This document shows, one piece after another, positions 35,260-43,765 of a stretch of DNA of 64,000 bases. The stretch is from Dictyoglomus thermophilum H-6-12 (GTDB lineage: Bacteria > Dictyoglomota > Dictyoglomia > Dictyoglomales > Dictyoglomaceae). The stretch spans positions 248,001-312,000 of the forward strand of contig NC_011297.1 of NCBI RefSeq assembly GCF_000020965.1. The letters run 5' to 3'. The stretch's first letter is position 1. Each line of letters opens with the position of its first letter. Made by a program: the position numbers and the translations under genes. Below the pieces are notes generated by a model. That model was not told the DNA's origin. It did not search any database and saw only the letters and a list, made by a program, of their open reading frames with translations.

Positions 35260-36027
35260 TTACATACCCATTATGTTATATCCAGCATCCACGTATATAA
35301 CCTCACCTGTAATTCCAGAAGATAGATCGCTCAAAAGAAATACTGCAGTGTCTCCTACCTCTCTATGTTCAATATTTCTTCTCAAAGGTGCTCTTTCTTT
35401 ATGGTATTCCAGCATATCAGTAAATCTTGCTATACCTCTTGCTGCTAAGGTACTTAATGGTCCTGCAGATATGGCATTGACTCTTATGTTTTCACTGCCA
35501 AGATCATAAGCAAGATATCTTACCGAAGCTTCTAAGGCTGCTTTTGCAACTCCCATTACATTGTAATTAGGAATAACCTTTTCAGAACCATAGTAGGTAA
35601 GGGTAATGATACTGGAATTTGTATTTAAAATGGGCTTAAAGATTCTACTCATGGCAACAAAGGAATAAACACTTACCTCCATGGCTGTAAGGAAGGCTTC
35701 TCTTGATGTCTCTATGAAGGGGTTTTTTAGGGCTTCTGAGGGGGCAAAGGCTATGGAGTGGACAAATCCATCTATTTTTCCCACATTGCTCTCTATTTCT
35801 TTTACTACTTTTTCAATATTTTCATCTTTAGAGACGTCACATTCTAAAATTAGAGGCTTTGGATTTAAATCAGCTATAAGTTCCTCTACATTTTCTTTTA
35901 GCCTCTCATTTTGATAACCAATGATTACTTCTCCTCCAAATTTCATTATGGATTGGGCAATGGCCCAAGCAATACTTTTTTTATTGGCTACGTTGAAAAC
36001 AGCTATTTTTTTCCCTTGAAGTAGCAT
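35260..36027 (-). CDS. fabI: Enoyl-ACP reductase FabI
   Basis: 255 residues from ATG 36027 (AAAGGAG about 8 nt upstream), rather than the longer frame starting 16 codons earlier. Classic FabI features: KIAVFNVANKKSIAWAIA (NAD binding), VHSIAFAP, catalytic pair Y and K in YYGSEKVIPNYNVMGVAKAAL, NAISAGPLSTLAARGI and the C-terminal YVDAGYNIMGM. It reduces trans-2-enoyl-ACP in fatty acid synthesis. It heads an apparent operon with the NMO-like reductase (25-nt gap) and peroxiredoxin. Confidence 0.92.
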   Translation of the reverse strand: MLLQGKKIAVFNVANKKSIAWAIAQSIMKFGGEVIIGYQNERLKENVEELIADLNPKPLILECDVSKDENIEKVVKEIESNVGKIDGFVHSIAFAPSEALKNPFIETSREAFLTAMEVSVYSFVAMSRIFKPILNTNSSIITLTYYGSEKVIPNYNVMGVAKAALEASVRYLAYDLGSENIRVNAISAGPLSTLAARGIARFTDMLEYHKERAPLRRNIEHREVGDTAVFLLSDLSSGITGEVIYVDAGYNIMGM

Positions 36028-36096
36028 AAAGGAACACTCCTTTCCTTTGAGTTTTTTAAAGATTATATCATGCAAGAGATTGAGAGAATAGGGAAA

Positions 36097-36870
36097 TTAA
36101 TCTTCTACAGGGGCTATTATTACTTCTACACCCTGGTTTTTTAATTCATCTATATAGTGAGTAGGTACTTTTTCATCCACTATTATTTTATTCATCGCTT
36201 TTGTTGGGGCAACAAATGCAAAGCACTCCTTACCAAATTTGCTATGATCACTAACTCCTATTATTTCTCTTCCCATCTCTATAATTAACTTTTTAATTTG
36301 AGCCTCAGCTATACTTGCTGTATACATTCCTTTTGAGGGAATAATTCCTGATATTCCTAAAAATACTTTATCCACTCTAAATTCTTTTAAAACTCTTTCT
36401 GCAAGAGGACCAATAAGAGCCACAGTTTCCTTTCTTAGTAACCCTCCTGTTAGTATAACCTCTACTCCTCTTGCACTCAAAAGCTCTCTTGCTACTTCTA
36501 TAGAGTTTGTAATTACCGTAACATCATGTTTATGTTTAATATTTTTAGCAATTTGTAAGGTAGTACTTCCTGTCTCAATAAATACGCTTTCTCCGTCATT
36601 TATTAATTCTGCAGCTACTTTTCCTATGGCTTGTTTTTCTTTAAGATTTTGACGCTTCTTAGTTATGTATAAAGGTTCAAAAGAAAAACTATGAGGTAAA
36701 ACTGCACCACCATGAGTTCTTTTAAGGAGTCCTTCTTTTTCTAAGGTCTCCAAATCTCTTCTAATAGTTGCTCCTGTAACGTTAAATATTTTTACTAAAT
36801 CAGAGACTTTGACTCCTCTTTCTTTTTCTAACAGCTCTAATATTTTTGTCCTTCTTTCTTCTGGTAACAT
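36097..36870 (-). CDS. DeoR-family sugar-responsive regulator
   Basis: 257 residues from ATG 36870 (AAAGGTG upstream). N-terminal DeoR helix-turn-helix: ERRTKILELLEKERGVKVSDLVKIFNVTGATIRRDLETLEKEG. The DeoRC sensor follows with GESVFIETGSTT, VITNSIEVA and VILTGGLLRKET, which binds a sugar phosphate. Divergent from the oligosaccharide ABC operon across about 1 kb containing an IS remnant; target genes unknown. Its own promoter is clear (TTGACA/18/TATTAT). Confidence 0.88.
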   Translation of the reverse strand: MLPEERRTKILELLEKERGVKVSDLVKIFNVTGATIRRDLETLEKEGLLKRTHGGAVLPHSFSFEPLYITKKRQNLKEKQAIGKVAAELINDGESVFIETGSTTLQIAKNIKHKHDVTVITNSIEVARELLSARGVEVILTGGLLRKETVALIGPLAERVLKEFRVDKVFLGISGIIPSKGMYTASIAEAQIKKLIIEMGREIIGVSDHSKFGKECFAFVAPTKAMNKIIVDEKVPTHYIDELKNQGVEVIIAPVED

Positions 36871-36905
36871 ATTTTCACCTTTATTAAATCGTTTTTTGTT
36901 GAAAA

Positions 36906-36935
36906 ATAATATCATAGAATTTGGATTTTTGTCAA
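36906..36935 (-). promoter_or_regulatory. Promoter of the DeoR gene
   Basis: Minus strand: TTGACA (plus 36930-36935), 18-nt spacer, TATTAT (plus 36906-36911) with a TGn extension. Confidence 0.7.
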
Positions 36936-37010
36936 AAAAGTCTATAAGACTGTTATGGTATTTTCTTATTAATCTTAAAATAATAAGACTTAATAAACTG
37001 TAAAAGATAT

Positions 37011-37719
37011 TGGCACTTGGTCAGGACATAGGTACCACTTTTAAGAAATAAAGATAAATTCTTTGTAAATAGACCATATTGAAAAAGAAGATCTTTACTC
37101 CTCACTATTATCTACTCTTATACTTATTTTAATGTCTCACATTATGAGCTCTCAACCACAAAACCACAAAGATAATAAAAGAGTAAGCAGTGAATCTTGT
37201 TCTTGTTTTAGCATCAATGATATTCCATTCATACTGAGGTAGGTTAAACTTAACCAAATGATTATACACGTCAGTAGGAAGGGAAGTTTTATCAAGGAGA
37301 TGCTTTTTGATAGTATTTTCAGAAATAGATAGGGAATATTTTCTTAGGATAAGAGCTTTAAGTCTTCTATAGGAGAAGCCAGTTCTTTTAGCCTCGAGAG
37401 TTATCAAGTTTTCGAGGGAAGGAGGAGTTTATTAGGAGAGGAATAAGGGTTTTTATGGAGGTCATGAAGGGGGCCATTTATAGCTCTTATTACAATTTCT
37501 CTTGCCTTTTCAGGAGACAAATTTCTAATTTCGTGGTAAGATAAGATCATAGGCTGTATCCTCATCCTTGGAAAGGATTGAGAGATCTAAAGAAGCTGAG
37601 ATTTAATTTCTTAATTATACCAAGGAGACGAGATACAGCCTCAATTCTTTTTATCTTCTTATCTTCATTATTATTCCTATATTCCTCATACTGGTACCTA
37701 TCTCCATACCTATATGGTT
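37011..37719 (-). mobile_element. IS remnant C: most complete copy, frameshifted
   Basis: Right end AACCATATAGGTATGG; the inner part GGAGATAGGTACCA is mirrored at the left by GGACATAGGTACCA (37023-37036), a likely terminal inverted repeat. On the minus strand three pieces of one transposase can be read: YRYGDRYQYEEYRNNN, then YHEIRNLSPEKAREIVIRAI, then ITLEAKRTGFSYRRLKALIL to PTDVYNHL and NIIDAKTRTRFTAYSF (DDE/rve-type). Frameshifts and stops separate them and the C-terminal catalytic part is missing. Family not assigned. Confidence 0.85.
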
Positions 37720-37737
37720 GATTGAAATTGTTTCTTA

Positions 37738-37766
37738 TTGACAAAAAGTCTTAAAAAAGTTAATAT
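37738..37766 (+). promoter_or_regulatory. Strong promoter of the oligosaccharide ABC operon
   Basis: Perfect TTGACA at 37738-37743, 17-nt spacer, TAATAT at 37761-37766. The leader to the ATG at 37883 is about 110 nt. The IS end lies 18 nt upstream of the -35. Confidence 0.8.
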
Positions 37767-37882
37767 ATAAACAAAGAAATAGAAAAAAAATGAAAATAAA
37801 AGAAAGGGGTTGAGATGTTATATTTAAAGTAAAGCTTAGTTTTTGTTGTTAAATTTAAATCTCTTAAGGGAGGGGAATTTTA

Positions 37883-39772
37883 ATGAAAAAATTTTTAATT
37901 ACAAGTTTACTCTTAACCTTCTTATTCTTAATGGGGGGTAATGTTTTTTCTCAGGGTTTACCAGCAGGTATAGAGAGAACAGAAACTTTTATTGTTGATC
38001 AAATATATAGACATAGTAATACTCTAAAATATAATGTCTGGGTTCCCAATGGTGGAGAGACACCCATAAGTCATGCTTTACTTACTGATACTTTATGGTT
38101 TGTAGACCAACAGACTGGTAAATGGATTAACTCTCTCGCAAAAGAGCCTCCAAAATATAATTCAGATTTTACAGAAATGACAGTTAATCTAAGAAATAAT
38201 ATTTATTGGAGTGATGGAGTGAGATTTACAGCTGATGATTTAGTTTTTACTGTGCAAACTATAATGAATACGCCTGGAATGCTTTGGAATGCAGAATTAA
38301 CAAAGTACGTTAAGTCTGTAGAAAAACTTAATGACTTTTCAGTGAGATTTAAATTAAAGGAACCTAACCCAAGATTTCATTATTATTTCACTGTTAGATG
38401 GAATGGCGTTTATATGATGCCTAAGCATGTTTGGGAAAAAGTAAAGGATCCATTGCAATTTACCTTCTGGCCTCCTGTGTCTCTAGGGGCATATGTAATA
38501 AAGGATGCTGATCCTCAAGGGTATTGGATACTCTATCAATTGAGAGATGATTGGAAAAGAACTACCTCTGGGATAATTACAGGAAGGTCTGGTCCTAAAT
38601 ATATTTTGCAAATTTTCTATGGTCCTAATGAAAAGAAAGTAGCAGCAATGTTAGGGCATAACTTAGATGTATTAATGGATTTGGACATAGAAGCCTTCTT
38701 AGCTTTAATTAAGAGGAATCCGTATGCTCGTTCTTGGTATAAAGATTTTCCATGGGCATGGCCAGATGAATTAGATTCAAGAATTTTTGCGTTTAATAAT
38801 GAGAAATATCCGTTTAATTTGAAAGATGTAAGATGGGCTTTAACATTAGCTTTAGATATAGTTAAACTAAATACAGAATATGTAGGAGGAGTTTCTAAAG
38901 TTAATCCAATACCACAGCCTCCAGTTCCATTTTTGATGAAATATTATCATAAACCTTTAAAGACTTGGTTGAAGGCATTTAGGTTGGATTTAGGAGACGG
39001 ACAATACTTTAAGCCTTTTGATGATACAATTCCTCAAAAAATAGCTGATTGGGCTAAAAAACAGGGATATACTGTGAGTGGTAATCCTGAGGATGTATTT
39101 GGGATTGGTTGGTGGAAATATGCACCTGACGTGGCAGAAAAATTATTGATAAAGAATGGATTTAAAAAAGTTGGAGGAAAATGGTATTTGCCAGATGGAA
39201 AACCTTGGAAATTTAGTATAGTTGCTGCACCTGATGAAGTGGATGCTTTTAGATTAGCACTTGGAGCTGCTGATCAATGGAAGAAGTTTGGAATAGATGT
39301 TACGGTAGAAGCTCTTGAGAGAACACCATATTATGAAAGAGTCCAGTTAGGAGATTTTGATGTAAGTTCAAGCTGGTCTGATGCTTGCTCTGCCTGTGCA
39401 GCAAACGCAGTAATCGATAAATGGCAGTATATACAAGGATTGCATTCTACATACTATGCTCCTATAGGTCAACGCTCTTTGACAGGCAATTCTTTAAGAG
39501 TAAAGGATAAAAAATTGGATGAAATAATTGAAAAGCTATCTAAGATTAGCCCTAATGATCCTAAAACTCTTGAGTATGGAAGAGAATTTATGAAACTTTG
39601 GGTTGAAAATATGTATGGAATAATAACACATGGATTTAAGAAATTTATAACAATAGACACTTACTACTGGACTGGATATCCAACTGCAGAATCTCCTAAG
39701 GTACAGCCTAATTACTGGTTTATGGGGGGTAAATTTACTTTCCCATATCTTGAACCCACTGGAAGAAAATAA
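37883..39772 (+). CDS. Family-5 ABC substrate-binding protein, oligosaccharide/oligopeptide type
   Basis: 629 residues. Signal peptide (KKFLITSLLLTFLFLMGGNVFSQ). SBP_bac_5 features: MTVNLRNNIYWSDGVRFTADDLVFTVQTI, PKHVWEK, and the end of the fold with DVSSSWSDACS and a Trp-rich tail. In thermophilic sugar degraders this family often binds beta-oligosaccharides instead of peptides; the adjacent alpha-L-rhamnosidase suggests a rhamnose-containing glycoside. GGGAGGGG precedes the ATG. A GC-rich hairpin after the gene fits its need for higher expression than the permeases. Confidence 0.88.
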   Translation: MKKFLITSLLLTFLFLMGGNVFSQGLPAGIERTETFIVDQIYRHSNTLKYNVWVPNGGETPISHALLTDTLWFVDQQTGKWINSLAKEPPKYNSDFTEMTVNLRNNIYWSDGVRFTADDLVFTVQTIMNTPGMLWNAELTKYVKSVEKLNDFSVRFKLKEPNPRFHYYFTVRWNGVYMMPKHVWEKVKDPLQFTFWPPVSLGAYVIKDADPQGYWILYQLRDDWKRTTSGIITGRSGPKYILQIFYGPNEKKVAAMLGHNLDVLMDLDIEAFLALIKRNPYARSWYKDFPWAWPDELDSRIFAFNNEKYPFNLKDVRWALTLALDIVKLNTEYVGGVSKVNPIPQPPVPFLMKYYHKPLKTWLKAFRLDLGDGQYFKPFDDTIPQKIADWAKKQGYTVSGNPEDVFGIGWWKYAPDVAEKLLIKNGFKKVGGKWYLPDGKPWKFSIVAAPDEVDAFRLALGAADQWKKFGIDVTVEALERTPYYERVQLGDFDVSSSWSDACSACAANAVIDKWQYIQGLHSTYYAPIGQRSLTGNSLRVKDKKLDEIIEKLSKISPNDPKTLEYGREFMKLWVENMYGIITHGFKKFITIDTYYWTGYPTAESPKVQPNYWFMGGKFTFPYLEPTGRK

Positions 39773-39793
39773 ATAATAGTCTGCTCATTTTTG

Positions 39794-39822
39794 ATACCCC
39801 CGGGAGAAGTTCCCGGGGGTAT
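39794..39822 (+). terminator. Intercistronic hairpin after the binding-protein gene
   Basis: ATACCCCCGGGA, gaagt, TCCCGGGGGTAT. Very stable but without a T-run, so more likely message protection or partial termination than a full stop. Confidence 0.75.
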
Positions 39823-39847
39823 ATAAAGTGAAAGGAGTTTAGAGTAT

Positions 39848-40849
39848 ATGGAGAATTATGTGAAATATATCATAACTAGGTTTATTCAGACACTAATTGT
39901 AATATTTATAGGGATAACAATAGTATTTTTTGCTCCTAGGTTTACTCCTATGGATCCTGTACAGAGTGTTATTATGCGAGCTTATTCTCAAAGTACGGTA
40001 GATGCCTCAGTTATACAAGGTCTTGTTGAAACCTTAAAAGATTTATATGGTCTAAGAGGAACAATATGGGAACAATATATTAGATTCTGGAAGCATTTGT
40101 TGAAGGGAGATTTAGGACCTTCTTTTACAATGTTTCCAACTCCGGTTATTCAAATAATATTTAAAGCTTTGCCATGGACAATTGGGCTCTTGTTGACATC
40201 CACCTTAATAGCTTGGCTTTTAGGGATTATACTTGGTACGTTAGTAGGATATTTTCCAAATAAAAGCTTTTCTAAGATCTTAAGTATCATTATTACTTGT
40301 ATTTATCCCATACCTTATTATATAATTGCTCTAATTTTAATATTCATATTTTGTTATATTTTTCCTATCTTTCCTCTCATGGGAGGAGTTCAAATTGGTT
40401 TAAAACCCTCTTTTAGTTTAACTTATATTTTAAGTGTAATAAAACACGGATTTCTACCTGCTTTGTCTTTAATTATTGGAACCACATGTTTTATATTTAT
40501 GACTCAAAGAGCTTTAGTTTCTACTTTGATAGCGAGCGATTTTATTGTTTTTTCAGAAGTAGCAGGTCTTTCAAGAAAGAGGATATTCTTATATTTAATA
40601 AGGAATAGTATGCTTCCTCAAATAACTGATCTTGCACTGTTTTTGGGTGGTATTTTTGGTGGAGCTTTAATGACTGAGATAGTTTTTTCTTATCCAGGGA
40701 TAGGACAAATATTATACTCGGCTATTTTACAATCTGATTTTAATCTTATAATGGGTATATCAATATTTTCCGTGGTAGGTGTTGCTTTTGCTGCTTTTAT
40801 TTTGGATCTTATTTATCCATTGTTAGATCCAAGAATTAGGGTCAAGTAG
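39848..40849 (+). CDS. ABC permease, DppB type
   Basis: 333 residues, six membrane helices. N-terminal YIITRFIQTLIVIFIGITIVFFA is typical of DppB/OppB; the cytoplasmic EAA-like loop appears as SEVAGLSRKRIFLYLIRNSMLP, and the C-terminus ends DLIYPLLDPRIRVK. Channel subunit of the family-5 transporter. AAAGGAG precedes the ATG; 11 nt to the next gene. Confidence 0.9.
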   Translation: MENYVKYIITRFIQTLIVIFIGITIVFFAPRFTPMDPVQSVIMRAYSQSTVDASVIQGLVETLKDLYGLRGTIWEQYIRFWKHLLKGDLGPSFTMFPTPVIQIIFKALPWTIGLLLTSTLIAWLLGIILGTLVGYFPNKSFSKILSIIITCIYPIPYYIIALILIFIFCYIFPIFPLMGGVQIGLKPSFSLTYILSVIKHGFLPALSLIIGTTCFIFMTQRALVSTLIASDFIVFSEVAGLSRKRIFLYLIRNSMLPQITDLALFLGGIFGGALMTEIVFSYPGIGQILYSAILQSDFNLIMGISIFSVVGVAFAAFILDLIYPLLDPRIRVK

Positions 40850-40860
40850 GAGGAAAATTT

Positions 40861-41727
40861 ATGAAGGTAATAAGAGACTTACTGAAATATGATAAAAATT
40901 TTTTAGTGGGGTTTATTTTTTTAGTATTTGCTTTATTGCTTGCGATTTTATCTTTTTTTTCCCCATATAGTCCACAAGAAAGATACGTTGTAGAAAGGGA
41001 CAAACCCCCCTCTTTTAGTCATATTTTGGGGACTAATTCTTTAGGGCAAGATGTATTTTGGTATTTAACCTTTGCAATAAGGAACTCTCTAATTATAGGT
41101 TTATTAGCTGTAATTCTTGGAAGAGCCGTTGCAGTTGTAGTTGGACTTCTTTCAGGTTATTTAGGGGGTAGATTTGACAGAATTGTTACTACAATAACTG
41201 ATAGTTTTATTGTTCTTCCAAGATTACCCATTTTGATTCTTTTATCCTTTACCATAAAGGGAAATATGAACTTCATTACAATGGCATTATTAATTGCCTT
41301 TTTTGATTGGGCTTGGCCCTCGAAAAGATATAGATCGCAAATTTTAAGCCTGAAAGAAATGGAATTTACGAATACTGCAAAATTTTCTGGTAGAAGAATT
41401 TTTCAAATTGTTTTTAAAGAGCATATGCCATTTTTAATACCGTACCTCCTTGCAGATAGTATTAGTGGATTCTTATTTGCTATTGGAATGGAAATAACTC
41501 TCTCAGTTTTAGGACTCACTAATCTAGATATTCCTACTATTGGAACTATGATTTTCTGGGCAAATTATTATCAATCTATGCTAAATGGCACATGGTGGTG
41601 GATAAGTTCCCCAGTATTGATATTGATAATTACAGTATTAGGTTTTTATTTATTATCTGTAAGTATTGGTACATTCCTTGATCCAAGGGTTAGATTACAA
41701 AAGATAAGTGTGGGGGAAAATAAATGA
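40861..41727 (+). CDS. ABC permease, DppC type
   Basis: 288 residues, six helices. HILGTNSLGQDVF after the first periplasmic segment is the classic DppC mark (usually GTDxxGRD), and NTAKFSGRRIFQIVFKEHMPFL is the EAA loop contacting the ATPases. Ends SIGTFLDPRVRLQK. Pairs with the DppB-type subunit. AGGAGG precedes the ATG; overlaps the next gene by 4 nt. Confidence 0.9.
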   Translation: MKVIRDLLKYDKNFLVGFIFLVFALLLAILSFFSPYSPQERYVVERDKPPSFSHILGTNSLGQDVFWYLTFAIRNSLIIGLLAVILGRAVAVVVGLLSGYLGGRFDRIVTTITDSFIVLPRLPILILLSFTIKGNMNFITMALLIAFFDWAWPSKRYRSQILSLKEMEFTNTAKFSGRRIFQIVFKEHMPFLIPYLLADSISGFLFAIGMEITLSVLGLTNLDIPTIGTMIFWANYYQSMLNGTWWWISSPVLILIITVLGFYLLSVSIGTFLDPRVRLQKISVGENK

Positions 41728-42740
41728 TGAGTAGAGATAGCAAAGACTTATTAGTTGATGTTGATAATTTAAAAGCCTATTATGTAACTAGATTATACGG
41801 GATAAATAGAATAGTAAAAGCTGTGGATAATGTATCTTTTGAGATTTATAAGAATGAAATTTTAGGGATAGCTGGGGAAAGTGGTTGTGGAAAATCTACT
41901 TTGTTAAAGGTTTTACTTAGAATTATAAAACCGCCTTTATTTGTATATGATGGTTCTGTTAATTATTTTCTTCAAGATAAAGAGTATATAAACATTATAA
42001 GTCTAGGAGAAGAAGAAATTAAAAGTTTGAGATGGAAGTTAATGTCTTATATTCCTCAGGGGTCTATGAATGTCCTTAATCCTGTAAGAAAAATAAAAAA
42101 TACTTTTAGAGATTTTATAAAAGAACATTTTAAAGAAGAATTTGAAGAGGTTAATATTAATAAACTTATAAAAGAACATTTAGAATCTCTAGGTTTACCT
42201 TCTGAGGTGTTGGATTTATATCCTCATCAACTTTCTGGAGGAATGAAACAGAGAGTAACTATTGCTTTGTCTACGTTGTTCAAACCTAAGATAATCTTTG
42301 CTGATGAGCCTACGACTGCTCTTGATGTAATAGTACAACGGGGAGTTTTACAGCTTTTAAAAAAAATCCAGAGAGAAGAAAAGAATACTATAGTGATTGT
42401 TTCTCATGATATGGGAATTCATGCATATGTGAGTCAAAGAATTGCTATTATGTATGCAGGAAAAATTATTGAAATTGCTGATAAAAGAGAGATATACACT
42501 AATCCACTTCATCCTTATACTAAATACTTAATAAATTCACTTCCTAGAATTGGAGATAAGTCTTATAAAGCAAGTATACCAGGAACGCCCCCTTCTTTGG
42601 CTAATCCTCCTATGGGATGTCGATTTCATGAACGTTGTCCTGAAGCACAAAATGTATGTAGGGAACAAGAACCTTTATTGGAAGATGTTGGTAATAACCA
42701 TAAGGTTGCATGTCACTTTGTCAAAGGGGGAAAATTATGA
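41724..42740 (+). CDS. ABC ATPase, DppD/OppD type
   Basis: 338 residues. Walker A GESGCGKST, Q-loop YIPQ, signature LSGGMKQR, Walker B IIFADEPTTALD, H-loop VSHD. The C-terminal oligopeptide-transporter extension has CRFHERCPEAQNVC, the Cys set often holding an Fe-S cluster in DppD/OppD proteins. Energises the family-5 importer. Two ATG codons in a row at 41724 and 41727; the ribosome site GGGGG is just upstream. Confidence 0.92.
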   Translation: MMSRDSKDLLVDVDNLKAYYVTRLYGINRIVKAVDNVSFEIYKNEILGIAGESGCGKSTLLKVLLRIIKPPLFVYDGSVNYFLQDKEYINIISLGEEEIKSLRWKLMSYIPQGSMNVLNPVRKIKNTFRDFIKEHFKEEFEEVNINKLIKEHLESLGLPSEVLDLYPHQLSGGMKQRVTIALSTLFKPKIIFADEPTTALDVIVQRGVLQLLKKIQREEKNTIVIVSHDMGIHAYVSQRIAIMYAGKIIEIADKREIYTNPLHPYTKYLINSLPRIGDKSYKASIPGTPPSLANPPMGCRFHERCPEAQNVCREQEPLLEDVGNNHKVACHFVKGGKL

Positions 42741-43723
42741 GACAAGAAGATTTTCTTATTGTAAGAAATCTCAAAAAGGTTTTCTCTGTTGGTAGTTTAC
42801 TGTTAAAAACTAATATTTATGCAGTTAATAATGTCTCTTTTGAGATAGATCTTACCAGACCTGAAATTTTTACTTTAGCCGGAGAAAGTGGGAGTGGAAA
42901 ATCCACTTTAGCCCGTATGCTTCTTGGATTGATTAAACCGACCTTTGGAGAGATATTATATAAAGGAAGAGATATAACCAAGCTGTCCTCTCAAAAAGAC
43001 TGGTATAATTTTTCTAAAGAAGTTCAGCCTATTTTTCAAAATCCTTTTGAAACTTTTAATCCATTAGTTAAAGTTGAAACATATTTGTATGATACAGCTT
43101 TAAATTATAAAGTTGTGAGTTCTCTCAATTCACATGATTATATTGAAGAAATATTAATAACTGTAGGTTTAACTTTAGAAGAAATTAAAAATAGATATCC
43201 ACATGAATTTTCAGGGGGACAGCTTCAAAGACTCTCTATAGCAAGAGCTCTGATTACACGACCAACTCTTTTAATAGCTGATGAACCTGTATCTATGATT
43301 GATGCTTCTCTTAGAATGTCAATAGTTAACCTGTTTAAAGAATTAAAAGAGAAATTTAATGTAACAGTGATTTATATAACTCATGATCTTGCAACTGCCT
43401 ATTACATAAGTGATCGCATAGCAATAATGTTAAGAGGGAATATAGTTGAATTAGGCCCTGTGGAAAGGGTGTTATTAAATCCATTACATCCATATACAAA
43501 GCTTTTGAAGTCCTCCATTCCTGAGCCCACAGCTGAATTATCCTGGGATGAAGAAGTAAAGCTTACAGTTTTAGAGGAAAAAGAATTTGGTTTGGGAGGG
43601 TGTAAATTTGCGTATAGATGTACAGAGGCTAGTGATATTTGTTTCGAGAGAGAACCTATTGAAAGCTTTGTGGACGAGAGAATTGTTAAGTGTCATATGT
43701 ATTCTTCGCATAAGTTTATTTAA
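42737..43723 (+). CDS. ABC ATPase, DppF/OppF type
   Basis: 328 residues from ATG 42737, which overlaps the previous stop (ATGA) and has GGGGG upstream; the frame's earlier start at 42710 lies inside the previous gene. Walker A GESGSGKST, signature FSGGQLQR, Walker B LLIADEPVSMID, H-loop THD, and a C-terminal Cys set CKFAYRCTEASDIC. Partner of the DppD-type ATPase. Confidence 0.92.
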   Translation: MRQEDFLIVRNLKKVFSVGSLLLKTNIYAVNNVSFEIDLTRPEIFTLAGESGSGKSTLARMLLGLIKPTFGEILYKGRDITKLSSQKDWYNFSKEVQPIFQNPFETFNPLVKVETYLYDTALNYKVVSSLNSHDYIEEILITVGLTLEEIKNRYPHEFSGGQLQRLSIARALITRPTLLIADEPVSMIDASLRMSIVNLFKELKEKFNVTVIYITHDLATAYYISDRIAIMLRGNIVELGPVERVLLNPLHPYTKLLKSSIPEPTAELSWDEEVKLTVLEEKEFGLGGCKFAYRCTEASDICFEREPIESFVDERIVKCHMYSSHKFI

Positions 43724-43765
43724 AGCTTAATAAATTTAATAAAAATGAAGGAGGGTAAATTTTAT

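Noticed and set aside
34777-35325. 182-residue plus-strand open frame
   Set aside because: Opposite strand of the NMO-like gene and the end of fabI; low-complexity Ser/Phe/Ile/Pro shadow.
37562-37744. Annotating the 60-residue minus-strand frame at the IS end as a separate gene
   Set aside because: Identical sequence recurs at the other IS ends and continues into transposase fragments; its TTG start lies in non-repeated flanking DNA.
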